Positions 56,010 to 64,000 are shown, numbered from the stretch's first letter. The stretch: DNA of 64,000 nucleotides from Methylacidiphilum kamchatkense Kam1 (GCF_007475525.1 NZ_CP037899.1:744001-808000); one strand, 5' to 3'. Numbers and translations are program-made. The notes: generated from the letters alone by a model not told the origin.

Positions 56010-56648
56010 ATGAATTCAAAAGAAAATACCATCTCACCTGCAATTTTAGAGGAAAAGTCTTCCTATATTCCTAAAGAAGAGGAAGGGGCTTTAGAGCCTA
56101 AAGGATCTAAAAAAAGGATTCGGCGTCATTTTGAAAAGAAGGATCTTAAACAGGATGAGTCTTTCCATGAAGAGTTGATGGATAGAGTCATCTATGTGAA
56201 CCGGTGTGCAAAGGTAGTAAAGGGGGGTAGACGGTATAGTTTTGGGGCTTTAGTAGTTGTTGGAGATAGGGCTGGACAGATTGGACTAGGCTTTGGAAAG
56301 GCAAATGAAGTAACTGATGCTGTCAAGAAGGCCACAGAAAATGCACGGAAAAATATGAAACAAATAATGAGAAACGGTGATACCATCCCACATGAGGTGA
56401 TAGGGGAATTTAGTGGAGGCAAAGTGTTGTTAAAGCCTGCTTCTCCAGGCACTGGGATTATTGCTGGGGTTACGGTTCGTTCTATATTGGAAGCAGCAGG
56501 TATCAAGGATGTTTTAACGAAATCGTTAGGTTCTAAGAATCCCTACAATGTGGCTAAAGCTACTTGTAAAGCATTAGCTCAATTGAAATCTCGAGACGAA
56601 GTTTTTCAGAGAAGGGGAAAAGAAATAAATCTTTCCTCTAAAAAATAA
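56010..56648 (+). CDS. rpsE: 30S ribosomal protein S5
   Basis: 212 residues, with about 50 extra charged residues before the S5 core, which starts LMDRVIYVNRCAKVVKGGRRYSFGALVVVGD. The second half (SPGTGIIAGVTVRSILEAAGI) is standard. S5 helps mRNA unwinding and fidelity. Directly after it should come rpmD, which is absent. Confidence 0.95.
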   Translation: MNSKENTISPAILEEKSSYIPKEEEGALEPKGSKKRIRRHFEKKDLKQDESFHEELMDRVIYVNRCAKVVKGGRRYSFGALVVVGDRAGQIGLGFGKANEVTDAVKKATENARKNMKQIMRNGDTIPHEVIGEFSGGKVLLKPASPGTGIIAGVTVRSILEAAGIKDVLTKSLGSKNPYNVAKATCKALAQLKSRDEVFQRRGKEINLSSKK

Positions 56649-56691
56649 CAATGTAAGCTGACAATGAGAATGATTTTATAAGGAACGAGTT

Positions 56692-57135
56692 ATGATGCTT
56701 AATGATATCAAGCCTGCAATAGGAGCCAAAAAGAGAAAAAAAAGGGTTGGCTGCGGCGAAAGTTCAGGTCATGGCAAAACTAGTGGCAAAGGGCATAAAG
56801 GCCAGAAAGCGCGTTCTGGGGGATCGATACGAATAGGTTTTGAAGGCGGTCAAATGCCACTTATCCGAAGAATCCCCAAAAGAGGATTTAATAATAAGCG
56901 GTTTCATATTCAGTATGCACCTGTTAATCTTAGCTCCATCGAGGGAATTACCGAGGAGATAATAGACGAAAACTTGTTAAGGAAATTGGGATTAGTCAAA
57001 GGCAGAGTTGACGGGATAAAGATATTAGGAAAAGGAGAAATTAGTAGAGCCTATGTTTTTAAAGTCCATGCCGTGAGTACTTCTGCAAAAGAAAAAATCG
57101 AAAAAGTAGGCGGTAAGATTGAATTGATTCAATAG
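56692..57135 (+). CDS. rplO: 50S ribosomal protein L15
   Basis: 147 residues. The glycine-rich GESSGHGKTSGKGHKGQKARSGG and GFEGGQMPLIRRIPKRGFNN are diagnostic. It starts at one of two adjacent ATGs. It follows rpsE after 43 bases, too few for an L30 gene. Confidence 0.95.
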   Translation: MMLNDIKPAIGAKKRKKRVGCGESSGHGKTSGKGHKGQKARSGGSIRIGFEGGQMPLIRRIPKRGFNNKRFHIQYAPVNLSSIEGITEEIIDENLLRKLGLVKGRVDGIKILGKGEISRAYVFKVHAVSTSAKEKIEKVGGKIELIQ

Positions 57136-57260
57136 GTTTTTATTCCATTATTATCTATAATCCGGAGGAATTGTCTAGAATGTTCTCGGGATAAAATGAA
57201 TAAAAAACTGTGGAATTGTAAAATTCTTTAAAATTCTATTGATGAAAAGAAAAAGAGTCC

Positions 57261-58750
57261 ATGCTGAACGCCTTTGTCAATATTTTTAAAATACCTGAAC
57301 TAAGATCTAGAATCCTATTTACTTTGGGAGTTATCATAATTATAAGGCTTGGTTCAGCTATACCTTGTCCAGGAGTCAATCCTAATGTCCTAGGAGAATT
57401 TTTCCGGACCGTTGTTGACCAACAAGCTCAGGGGTCGGTTGTGGGGATGCTGAATCTTTTTAGTGGGGGAGCACTTGAAAATTGCGCCATTTTTTCCTTA
57501 AGCGTCATGCCTTATATAAGTGCAAGCATTATGATGCAACTGTTGACTACAGTTGTTCCGACTCTTGGCAAGCTGGCAAGAGAAGAAGGGGTAGGCAGAA
57601 ATTAACCCAATATTCCAGGCTTTTAACCGTTCTATTATGTCTTTTCCAAGGATATTTACTTGCCATAGGTTTTGAAAATCCTGAAAGTATCCCTTTGCTT
57701 CATGGAATACACGGGATAATAGAAAAACTGGGAAGTCCGCTGGTTCCTGAACCAGGGTGGAGCTTTAGATTTATCACTATGATCAGTTTGACCACAGGGA
57801 CATTATTGCTCATGTGGTTGGGGGAACAAATATCCGACAAAGGAATTGGTAATGGGGTTTCTTTGATTATCACCATAGGGATTCTAGCCAGATTGCCTGC
57901 GGGACTTGTTCAAGGATGGTCAAAACTAGTATCCCCCTCAAGCATTACCGCATCAAGTCCCTTTTTAATCGCACTGCTTCTCCTCTTTTTGTTTGGTGTC
58001 ATTGCTGCAACAGTGGCAATGACTCAGGCTATGCGAAAAATCACTATTCATTATGCTAAGCAGGTACGGGGGAATCGGGTCTATGGTGGCCAGACTTCTT
58101 TTTTGCCTCTGAAAGTGAATTATGCAGGGGTGATGCCGATCATTTTTGCTCAGGCTATTCTGTTATTCCCATCGACTATAATAGGATTTGTAGTCCCCAA
58201 TTCTGCTGTTGCTGCCAGGATTGCTAATTCTTTATCTGCTGGAGGTCTCTATTATGCCCTTTCAGTGGTTTTGATTTTCTTCTTTTCTTATTTTTGGGTG
58301 GCTACCCAATTCAATCCTGTGCAAATTGCTGATGATTTAAAAAAACATGGTGGCTTTATTCCTGGAATTAGACCGGGAGCACCAACCGCTGAGTTCCTTG
58401 ACTACTCGATGACAAGATTGACCTTAGCGGGAGCTATTTTTTTATCTATTTTAGCTGTCTTACCTATGGTAGTTCAAAATCTTCTGGGCATCCCTGCGAT
58501 CACAGCACAATTTTTTGGAGGTACAAGTTTGCTTATTGTTGTGGGAGTAATATTGGATACAATGCGCCAAGCCGAAACCTATTTACTTCAAAGAAATTAC
58601 GATGGATTTCTTAGAAAGAAAAAGGTTGGGAAAGTGGCTGGAAGCCCAGTTGTAGCTAATGTTACAAAAGAAGGAACATTGGTGTGGATTTATACTTTTA
58701 TTGGTATTCTTGTAATTGCTGGAATTACTGTGTCTCTGTTTAAAAAGTAG
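57261..58750 (+). CDS. secY: Preprotein translocase subunit SecY, frame broken near residue 114
   Basis: The channel of the Sec translocon, ten membrane helices. The first frame covers FKIPELRSRILFTLGVIIIIRLGSAIPCPGV to LAREEGVGRN and stops at 57605; the rest runs in another frame from KLTQYSRLLTVLL. One extra A at the AAA (57598-57600) gives GRKLTQYSR, the normal text, and 496 residues. As SecY is essential, this is almost certainly a sequence error. The last 11 bases overlap the convergent membrane-fusion gene. Confidence 0.9.
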
Positions 58751-59690
58751 TGGTTGGTTGTGAGTTTTTAAAAATATTCTTTCTAAAAATCTTAACAAGG
58801 ATGACAAAAGCAACAAGAGTTAGAAAAGAATATATTCCACTTAATATATAAACGGCTTTGCAGTCCTTTGTTTTTACCTCTACTGTTGCGGTCATCCAAG
58901 GGCCAATATTAGAAGCATCGAATTTTTGGTTCTCATCGAAAAGGATTTTGACTGGGATTCGTTGTGTAGTTTTCACATAATTAAGGGAAAGATCTTCCAA
59001 GGGATAAGGGCTAAAGGCTCCTTTGGTCCCTCTTTGCACACTATCAACATGTGCTCTGAACCATTTCTTAGGATAGGCATCGATTCTGACTTTAGCCTGT
59101 TGCCCTTGATGAATATTCTCTAATTGGTTCTCCTTAAAATTACCAATAATCCAGTAGTGGTTTCCAGAAATAATGGACAAAAGATACTGGCCCTCACTTA
59201 CGTAGTCTCCTTCTTCAATACCTCGGGCTGTGATTTTTCCTTCTACTGGGCTATAGATATTGGTATAACCAAGAGAAAGGCTCTCTAGGCGCAAGATAGA
59301 ACGAGTAATTACGTTAGTGGCTAAGGCTAGATCATAATTGAAGGCACTTAAAGCATTGATCACGCTTAGTTGGCGGATTCTTAACCATTCAGTTTGAGCA
59401 AGTTTTCTAATGGCATCGGCCACAGCTACTCTGGACATGTAATCTCTACTATCAATTTTTGCTAAAAGTTCTCCCTTTTTTACCTCCCAATTATCCTGAA
59501 CAAGGAGTGTTTCAATGTAACCAGAAACCTTCGTGGCAATTCGAACAACATGGGCTGCTACATACGCATCTCTGGTTTTTTGATAACAACCTCTCTCTAA
59601 GAAATATTTCCAAAAAATGAATAATATCCCTTCTAAAAGAATGGAAGCCATGAGAATAATGAACAATGGCATTTTTTTTGTTAATTTCAT
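58740..59690 (-). CDS. HlyD/EmrA-type membrane-fusion protein with extra C-terminal membrane helix
   Basis: 316 residues. N-terminal membrane helix (MPLFIILMASILLEGILFIFW), a biotinyl-lipoyl-like part (VSGYIETLLVQDNWEVKKGELLAKIDSRDY), a short helical hairpin (~95-145), a second lipoyl half (YSPVEGKITARGIEEGDYVSEGQYLL) and a beta-barrel. Such proteins connect an inner-membrane pump to an outer-membrane pore. Unusually, a second membrane helix (ILSGIYSFLTLVAFVILV) lies near the C-terminus. No pump or outer-membrane channel gene is adjacent. It converges on secY with an 11-base overlap. Confidence 0.82.
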   Translation of the reverse strand: MKLTKKMPLFIILMASILLEGILFIFWKYFLERGCYQKTRDAYVAAHVVRIATKVSGYIETLLVQDNWEVKKGELLAKIDSRDYMSRVAVADAIRKLAQTEWLRIRQLSVINALSAFNYDLALATNVITRSILRLESLSLGYTNIYSPVEGKITARGIEEGDYVSEGQYLLSIISGNHYWIIGNFKENQLENIHQGQQAKVRIDAYPKKWFRAHVDSVQRGTKGAFSPYPLEDLSLNYVKTTQRIPVKILFDENQKFDASNIGPWMTATVEVKTKDCKAVYILSGIYSFLTLVAFVILVKIFRKNIFKNSQPTTTF

Positions 59691-59737
59691 AAGTAAGTAA
59701 TTGCTTACTATACTATCAAACGAGCCATTGACTAGGA

Positions 59738-61698
59738 TCAGATTTTGTTATCTTTTAATGCTAAAAAAGGATTTTTTCTTTTGCTTGAGGAATTTTCTAG
59801 AAATGAAATTTTATGGGCTTTATTTATTGGAACCTTTCGTGGCTCTTTTTCTTCAGAAATATTATCTTCCTTTGGGAAACTCAAAACCAATTCCCGTGAT
59901 AATTCTTCTTCAGCCTGTCGTAATTTGTAATCGCGCATCATAGTGGTCATGGTAGTTACCCCTGCTATAGCCAGATCAATAGGAGTAATGGCTGGAATGA
60001 AACGATTAGAGGTTCTTGTGGCTTGTGTAGTAAAAAGTGTGATCCCAGAATGGGTAGATACAAGATTAAGTTTCGCCCCAACCCGCCATGCCGCCCATAC
60101 GATGGAATAGAATCCTTCATAGTTCGTGACTTCCCCATAAATTAGACTGTCTACTGAAAGCCATCTGCCTAAAGTTTTTGCAGGAACTCTAAGTAGATCC
60201 TTCATAGTAGATAGACCATGAGATTTTAAAATTGTGTCTGTTTCGCCAATATTAAGAATGTCAAAATCCCTTTGTGCAAGATAGCATGCAATTGCTTTGC
60301 GTATTCTATTTCCTACTATCCATCTCCAATTTTCCTTTTGTTCCTTTGTTTTGGGGAAAAGTGGTATGCGATTTATAAGTAAGTTGCCTCCGGTTGCTTG
60401 ATCTGAAAAAGGAAGGATAGCAATGGTACCGCACGTTTTACTGGAATAGCTGGGATGAACAATTACCTCAGGTTTTTGAATGTCCATTTCAATTAACCGA
60501 TCAAACATGGTTTTTTTTCCATGTTGTTTTTCAGCAATTTCTGGCAGAAAGAAACTTTGTTGAGGGACGGAACTGAGAAGGTTTGATGGCAAGGCTAGTT
60601 CCTTTTTGTTATGGTGGTCCATCCTTGCTTCTTCTATTGGGGCAAGGGCAAAATCAGCTTTTTTAATCTGTTCTTTTGTTTCATTTTTTGTTTCTTTTTC
60701 TTTTCTGAATAGATGGGCAGAAAAGGTAGGATGATCCATTGTTATCGCATCATTCTGTGGAATATTTCCAAAAGAATGTCTCATAATAGGAGGCTGCTCA
60801 CTTTTTTTATTAGCTAACAATTGACTGTTGGAATTTGAAGAATGGCCAAGAGATTCTTTTTTCTTTTTTTTTGCTTTAGTTTGATTTTCAGAAAGCTTTG
60901 TTTTTTCTGTTTGAGGAAAATAGGGCAATGGCCTTCTAGTTGGAATTCTGAAAACAATTTCTCTTGAAATATCTTCTTCTGCTCGCCTCAAGACCACATC
61001 TCTTAAATAGGTCCCATTGGCAATCATATTTAGAGCTAAGTCTGTTGGATTCAATCCAAAATCGAATCCTAATTGGTTTCTGGAGGCGGAAGAATAAAAG
61101 AGCTGATCACCTGTTTTTGTTGAGAGCATTTGGACATCTGTAGCAATACTGTAACCACAAATAATTCCCGCATAATAACTTTCATAATTTTTGACTATCC
61201 CGTATATCACTGCATCTACCTTAAGCCATGAGCCTAAAACTTCAGGAGATATCTTAGAAAGATCGGTGCTATTTTTGATTCCATGTTCTTTTAATACCGT
61301 ATCGATCTTTTCTAACTTAATGGGATAATATTCTCTTTGAGCTAGGTTTCCGTAGATTAATTTTCTAACTCTTTGCGCTCTTGTCCACCGATATTGTTCT
61401 TTCCATTGAGGATTTCGATTAGTCACGGCAACTTTGTCTAGATAAAAATTCCCACTATCTTTGTCGACAAAAGGTAGAACAGCAATTGTTTTGGGAGGAA
61501 GTTCGTAAAATAAGGTACTTGTTTTACTTTTTATACGTCCAGGATCTATATCAACTACATGATCGTAAAGAGTTTTTCTCCCATGATTGGAAATGGAAGG
61601 TTCTTTTACAAAAAGTTTTTGTTCTTCGGGAGGAGTTCGAATACCAGAGCACCCAAAAAAAAGAAAAAAACGGCAAGGATGCAAATGGAATTGCGCAT
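59738..61698 (-). CDS. Tandem GNA1162-like (DUF799) lipoprotein, signal peptide shifted out of frame
   Basis: The long frame (to 61750) contains two copies of a GNA1162/DUF799-like domain: TIAVLPFVDKDSG to LRRAEEDISREIV, and AILPFSDQATGG to LRQAEEELSRELV, joined by a Lys/Ser-rich linker of roughly 130 residues. Its start reads poorly. From ATG 61698 the next frame gives MRNSICILAV and a Phe run; one extra base in the A8 at 61655-61662 joins it to FGCSG, a regular lipobox signal, giving 653 residues. I therefore call it an outer-membrane or periplasmic lipoprotein. The family resembles the third component of a Neisseria lipoprotein set; function unknown. Confidence 0.72.
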
Positions 61699-61805
61699 AG
61701 TTGGAAAGGTCGAATAATTTTGACATTAACTTATTGAAAAGCAAGAACAAAGAACAAATAGCTCTTGCTTGCGCAATTCAAAAATACTATTAAACAAAAA
61801 AGACT

Positions 61806-62438
61806 TTAACGTTTAATCGTAAAAGGCACTAGTTTTTTAAATAAACTGGAAAAATTGTGTCTTTCCAATTCCTTTTTCAATTTCTCTTGATCTGTTACCC
61901 AATTGAGCATAACCACTCTTCTTTCTCCTTCAAATGGCAAATGGCCATGATAAGAATTGTCGGATCTTTTGAAGATAATCAGTGAACCCCAATCTGGAGG
62001 CACTTCAGCTGCAAAATCATTGATATTTTTACTTCTTAACAGGCGTAATCTCCCTCCTTGAGGTTCCCATTCCTCATTCAAATAAATAAGTAGCGTAACG
62101 AGTTTCCATTCTGAATCAGTATGGATATTGCCATCTCTGTCTTTTGAACACCAACCTCTTACTGTTGTTAAAATGGGTCTATTTTGAAGATTGATTCTAA
62201 ATTTTTCCTGAATGATTTCAGTCAGTTGCGGGCTTTCCAGTTCTTCTATAAAAGAAGCAAAGGCAGGACCATAATTTAACTCAGAGAGAGGGAAAACACC
62301 AGGTTTTTGGATTTTCGGAAAATCTGCAAGCAAAGTTTCTTTGGTTTCGATATTAACGAAACCTTTGACGATGACGTATTCAAAAGGATCCGTAATGACT
62401 GGTGCCGACGATAGCTTTTCTAATAAAAGGTATTTCAT
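61806..62438 (-). CDS. 2-oxoglutarate/Fe(II)-dependent oxygenase superfamily protein
   Basis: About 210 residues from ATG 62438, which sits nine bases after AAGGAAG; an ATG at 62447 is too close to that SD. The jelly-roll enzyme motif HxD is in GNIHTDSEWKLVTLLIYLN, the second His and the Arg in SYHGHLPFEGERRVVMLNW. It should hydroxylate a substrate with O2 and 2-oxoglutarate. Such proteins are often found in glycan clusters; no substrate can be read. The Arg supports 2OG binding. Confidence 0.78.
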   Translation of the reverse strand: MKYLLLEKLSSAPVITDPFEYVIVKGFVNIETKETLLADFPKIQKPGVFPLSELNYGPAFASFIEELESPQLTEIIQEKFRINLQNRPILTTVRGWCSKDRDGNIHTDSEWKLVTLLIYLNEEWEPQGGRLRLLRSKNINDFAAEVPPDWGSLIIFKRSDNSYHGHLPFEGERRVVMLNWVTDQEKLKKELERHNFSSLFKKLVPFTIKR

Positions 62439-62574
62439 AGGCTTCATCTTCCTTGTTTCTTTTAAAGTTAAATTTTTTGAGTATTTAATGCTTCATTCTT
62501 TTTCGAAGTTTTTTTAAAGTTTAAGATAGTTGTTGTTAGTCTAAAAGCTTAAAATATAGTTTATGGATAAAATT

Positions 62575-62663
62575 GGAGCTGTGGCCGAGTGGCTGAAGGC
62601 AGCGGTTTGCTAAACCGCTAAGGGACCAAAATCCCTTCGAGGGTTCGAATCCCTCCGGCTCCG
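62575..62663 (+). tRNA. tRNA-Ser (anticodon GCT)
   Basis: Acceptor GGAGCTG (62575-62581) pairs with CGGCTCC (62656-62662); G62663 is the discriminator. The anticodon arm GCGGT/ACCGC encloses TTGCTAA, so the anticodon is GCT. A long variable arm (AGGGACCAAAATCCCT) and the T-arm GGTTCGAATCC fit tRNA-Ser. CCA is not encoded. Confidence 0.95.
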
Positions 62664-62872
62664 ATGCCGTTTATTTTTTTAGATGGACTCAAAAAGTGAG
62701 CACTCTCTATATCAACACGCCTCTTTTTTTGTTCTCTTTCTTCTCTGTCCGTAGTCTTTGAGAACCTTTTGGTTGTATTTTAAATAATTGTAATTCTATT
62801 TATTCAGACAAATAAAAGCCAAAACGGGTATTGTACTTTTTTTTTCTTTCATTTAAAAAAATTCTAAGATTT

Positions 62873-62896
62873 TTTCTGCAAAAATTTCTGCAAAAA
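62873..62896. repeat. 12-base tandem repeat upstream of the hydrogenase operon
   Basis: TTTCTGCAAAAA occurs twice back to back (62873-62884 and 62885-62896), about 107 bases upstream of the -35 box. It could be a regulator site or chance in an AT-rich region. Confidence 0.5.
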
Positions 62897-63002
62897 ATTT
62901 TTTTGGCATATAGCACAAATAGCATTCCTGTGCAGGTCAAGTAAGGCGAACTGATTTAGGTTGTCAGGGAAAGGCAAAGCTTTTCAAAAGAATAAATATC
63001 AA

Positions 63003-63031
63003 TTGACATAAAATCTCCTCAAGAATAAAAT
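63003..63031 (+). promoter_or_regulatory. Strong sigma-70-type promoter for the hydrogenase operon
   Basis: TTGACA (63003-63008), exactly 17 bases, then TAAAAT (63026-63031). The -35 is perfect and the -10 differs by one base. The small membrane gene starts 23 bases downstream. Confidence 0.65.
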
Positions 63032-63053
63032 CAGAAACGGAAGTGAACGGTAT

Positions 63054-63191
63054 GTGCGTCAAAAAAAGGAGAAATTCAAAGATGAAATTGTGGCGTTGTC
63101 TTTTTTAGTGTTGTTTGCGTGGGTGATCGTTGCAATTGTGATTCCGTCTTTTCCTGGGTTTGTTAGATATTTAAGAATACGACAAATGTGA
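63054..63191 (+). CDS. 45-residue single-pass membrane peptide ahead of the hydrogenase
   Basis: GTG start at 63054 with GGAAG at 63039-63043, stop TGA at 63189-63191. The peptide begins MRQKKEKFKDE, a basic cytoplasmic start, then one strong membrane helix (VALSFLVLFAWVIVAIVI), then PSFPGFVRYLRIRQM with basic residues. It is the first gene after the promoter and 78 bases before the hydrogenase start. The context suggests a membrane anchor or small partner for the hydrogenase. I know no named family for it. Confidence 0.6.
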   Translation: MRQKKEKFKDEIVALSFLVLFAWVIVAIVIPSFPGFVRYLRIRQM

Positions 63192-63211
63192 AGCAGGAGA
63201 AAAAAAGAAAA

Positions 63212-63249
63212 GTTCGGCTACACGGGGCATATAGAAACCCAAGCCGAAC
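63212..63249 (+). other. Stem-loop between the membrane peptide and hydrogenase genes
   Basis: GTTCGGCT (63212-63219) and AGCCGAAC (63242-63249) form a perfect 8-bp stem around a 22-base loop. Almost identical CAGGAG-A-rich sequences stand on each side (63194 and 63253). The hairpin ends four bases before the AGGAG (63254-63258) of the hydrogenase gene, so it may protect the mRNA or tune translation. No T tract follows, so a terminator is unlikely. Confidence 0.5.
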
Positions 63250-63269
63250 GAACAGGAGAAAAAAAAGAA

Positions 63270-64000
63270 ATGAACAATACTGAACAGTCTGTTCAATCAA
63301 AGGAGCTTGAGGTTCATATATTATGGATCAATGCTGGACTTTCTTGTGACGGAGACTCTGTTGCCTTGACTGCTGCTAGCCAGCCTTCCATAGAAGACTT
63401 AGTGCTTGGGGTATTCCCGGCTCTTCCTAAAGTACAGTTTCATTGGCCGCTTATAGATTATCACACGGGCGATGATTTTATCGAATGGTTTTTTAAAGCG
63501 GACCGTGGGGAAGTTGACCCCTTTATTTTAGTGGTTGAGGGTTCCATTCCGAACGAAAAAATAAAGGCTGAGGGATACTGGGCTGGATTTGGAAATGATC
63601 CTTCCACCGGTCAACCCATGACGACCAGCCAATGGATTGATCGGTTGGCTCCTAAGGCATGGGCGGTTGTTGCTGCGGGAACCTGTGCGACCTATGGTGG
63701 AGTTCATGCGATGGCTGGCAATCCGACAGGGGCGATGGGTCTTCCAGACTATCTAGGATGGGAGTGGAAATCGAAGGCAGGAATTCCTATTGTTTGTGTC
63801 CCCGGCTGTCCTATCCAGCCCGATAATCTTTCTGAAACTTTTCTTTATCTCCTTTATCAAGCTGCTGGGAAAGCACCAATGATCCCTCTTGATGAAAACC
63901 TGCGACCTAGTTGGCTTTTTGAACAAACCGTTCATGAAGGCTGTGATCGGGGAGGGTATTATGAGCAAGGACAATTTGTTAACGAGTATGGGGAAAAGGA
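63270..64000 (+). CDS. Group 1h/5 NiFe hydrogenase small subunit, 3' part outside window
   Basis: 243 codons from ATG 63270 to the window edge, with AGGAG at 63254-63258. It carries the electron-transfer iron-sulfur clusters of an H2-oxidising enzyme. There is no Tat signal, unlike most group 1 uptake enzymes, so the protein stays inside the cell. Proximal-cluster ligands are C26, C139 and C180; the fourth is D29 (LSCDGDS) instead of Cys, the hallmark of the actinobacterial-type (1h/5) enzymes. H222 and C225 (VHEGCDRGG) belong to the distal cluster. These enzymes can use trace H2 and tolerate oxygen. Confidence 0.9.
   Translation, partial: MNNTEQSVQSKELEVHILWINAGLSCDGDSVALTAASQPSIEDLVLGVFPALPKVQFHWPLIDYHTGDDFIEWFFKADRGEVDPFILVVEGSIPNEKIKAEGYWAGFGNDPSTGQPMTTSQWIDRLAPKAWAVVAAGTCATYGGVHAMAGNPTGAMGLPDYLGWEWKSKAGIPIVCVPGCPIQPDNLSETFLYLLYQAAGKAPMIPLDENLRPSWLFEQTVHEGCDRGGYYEQGQFVNEYGEK

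Larger units (their letters stand above)
62664..63053. other. Interval ahead of the hydrogenase operon
   Basis: About 390 bases without a gene. It contains a 12-base tandem repeat (62873-62896) followed by an A/T tract, and a promoter (63003-63031). No other feature is supported. Confidence 0.5.

Noticed and set aside
1-64000. CRISPR array, prophage or known defence system
   Set aside because: No regularly spaced repeats, cas genes, phage structural genes or restriction-modification genes were seen.

Overview
The window looks like chromosome of an AT-rich, free-living Gram-negative bacterium. It has outer-membrane-type lipoprotein genes, a Kdo-pathway isomerase, a Tat-exported sulfite dehydrogenase and, at the right edge, the start of a group 1h/5 (actinobacterial-type, high-affinity) NiFe hydrogenase. 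My best guess is a verrucomicrobial thermoacidophile close to Methylacidiphilum. That is an inference from gene content and base composition; no rRNA or methane-oxidation gene lies in the window.

Layout. 1-5.6 kb: a truncated secreted protein, an SRPBCC protein, an anaerobic ribonucleotide reductase pair (nrdD-nrdG), a DUF302 protein and a GT4 glycosyltransferase. 5.70-7.51 kb: a GC-rich IS200/IS605 element with divergent tnpA and tnpB. 7.5-21.3 kb: housekeeping genes (thioredoxin-fold lipoprotein, YycJ-type metallo-hydrolase, rpoN, alaS, yebC, rnd, moeB with rhodanese, clpS-DUF2017, glgP). 21.6-24.5 kb: a membrane glycine-zipper protein, tRNA-Leu(CAG) and two long gene-poor gaps. 24.55-26.36 kb: a second, almost identical IS copy in the same orientation. 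26.4-38.4 kb: cupin, mgtA, kdsD, efp, an HTH protein with a ligand-less metallo-beta-lactamase-like domain, prs, an Lrp-type regulator, an aminotransferase, a double-ACT protein, metK and ahcY (the SAM cycle). 38.4-44.4 kb: sorAB, L,D-transpeptidase, rsmD, an AsmA-like protein and a lipid kinase. 44.6-58.8 kb: the str-S10-spc ribosomal cluster from rpsL to secY, without tuf and without rpmD in their usual places. 58.7-62.4 kb, minus strand: a membrane-fusion protein, a tandem GNA1162-like lipoprotein and a 2OG-Fe(II) oxygenase. 62.6-64 kb: tRNA-Ser(GCT), a good sigma-70 promoter, an unlisted 45-residue membrane peptide gene and the partial hydrogenase small subunit.

One pattern cuts across the window. 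Six genes (rnd, the glycine-zipper gene, rplB, rplV, secY and the GNA1162-like lipoprotein) each become a normal full-length gene if exactly one base is added. Two are certainly essential, and most sites are short homopolymers. Deletion errors in the assembly are the simplest reading, so the breaks should not be taken as real pseudogenes or programmed frameshifts without read-level evidence.

No CRISPR array, prophage or known defence island was seen. The best candidates for new biology are the promoter-membrane peptide-hairpin arrangement ahead of the hydrogenase, the HTH plus pseudo-metallo-beta-lactamase fusion, and the TnpB variant that lacks the usual RuvC-II glutamate motif.
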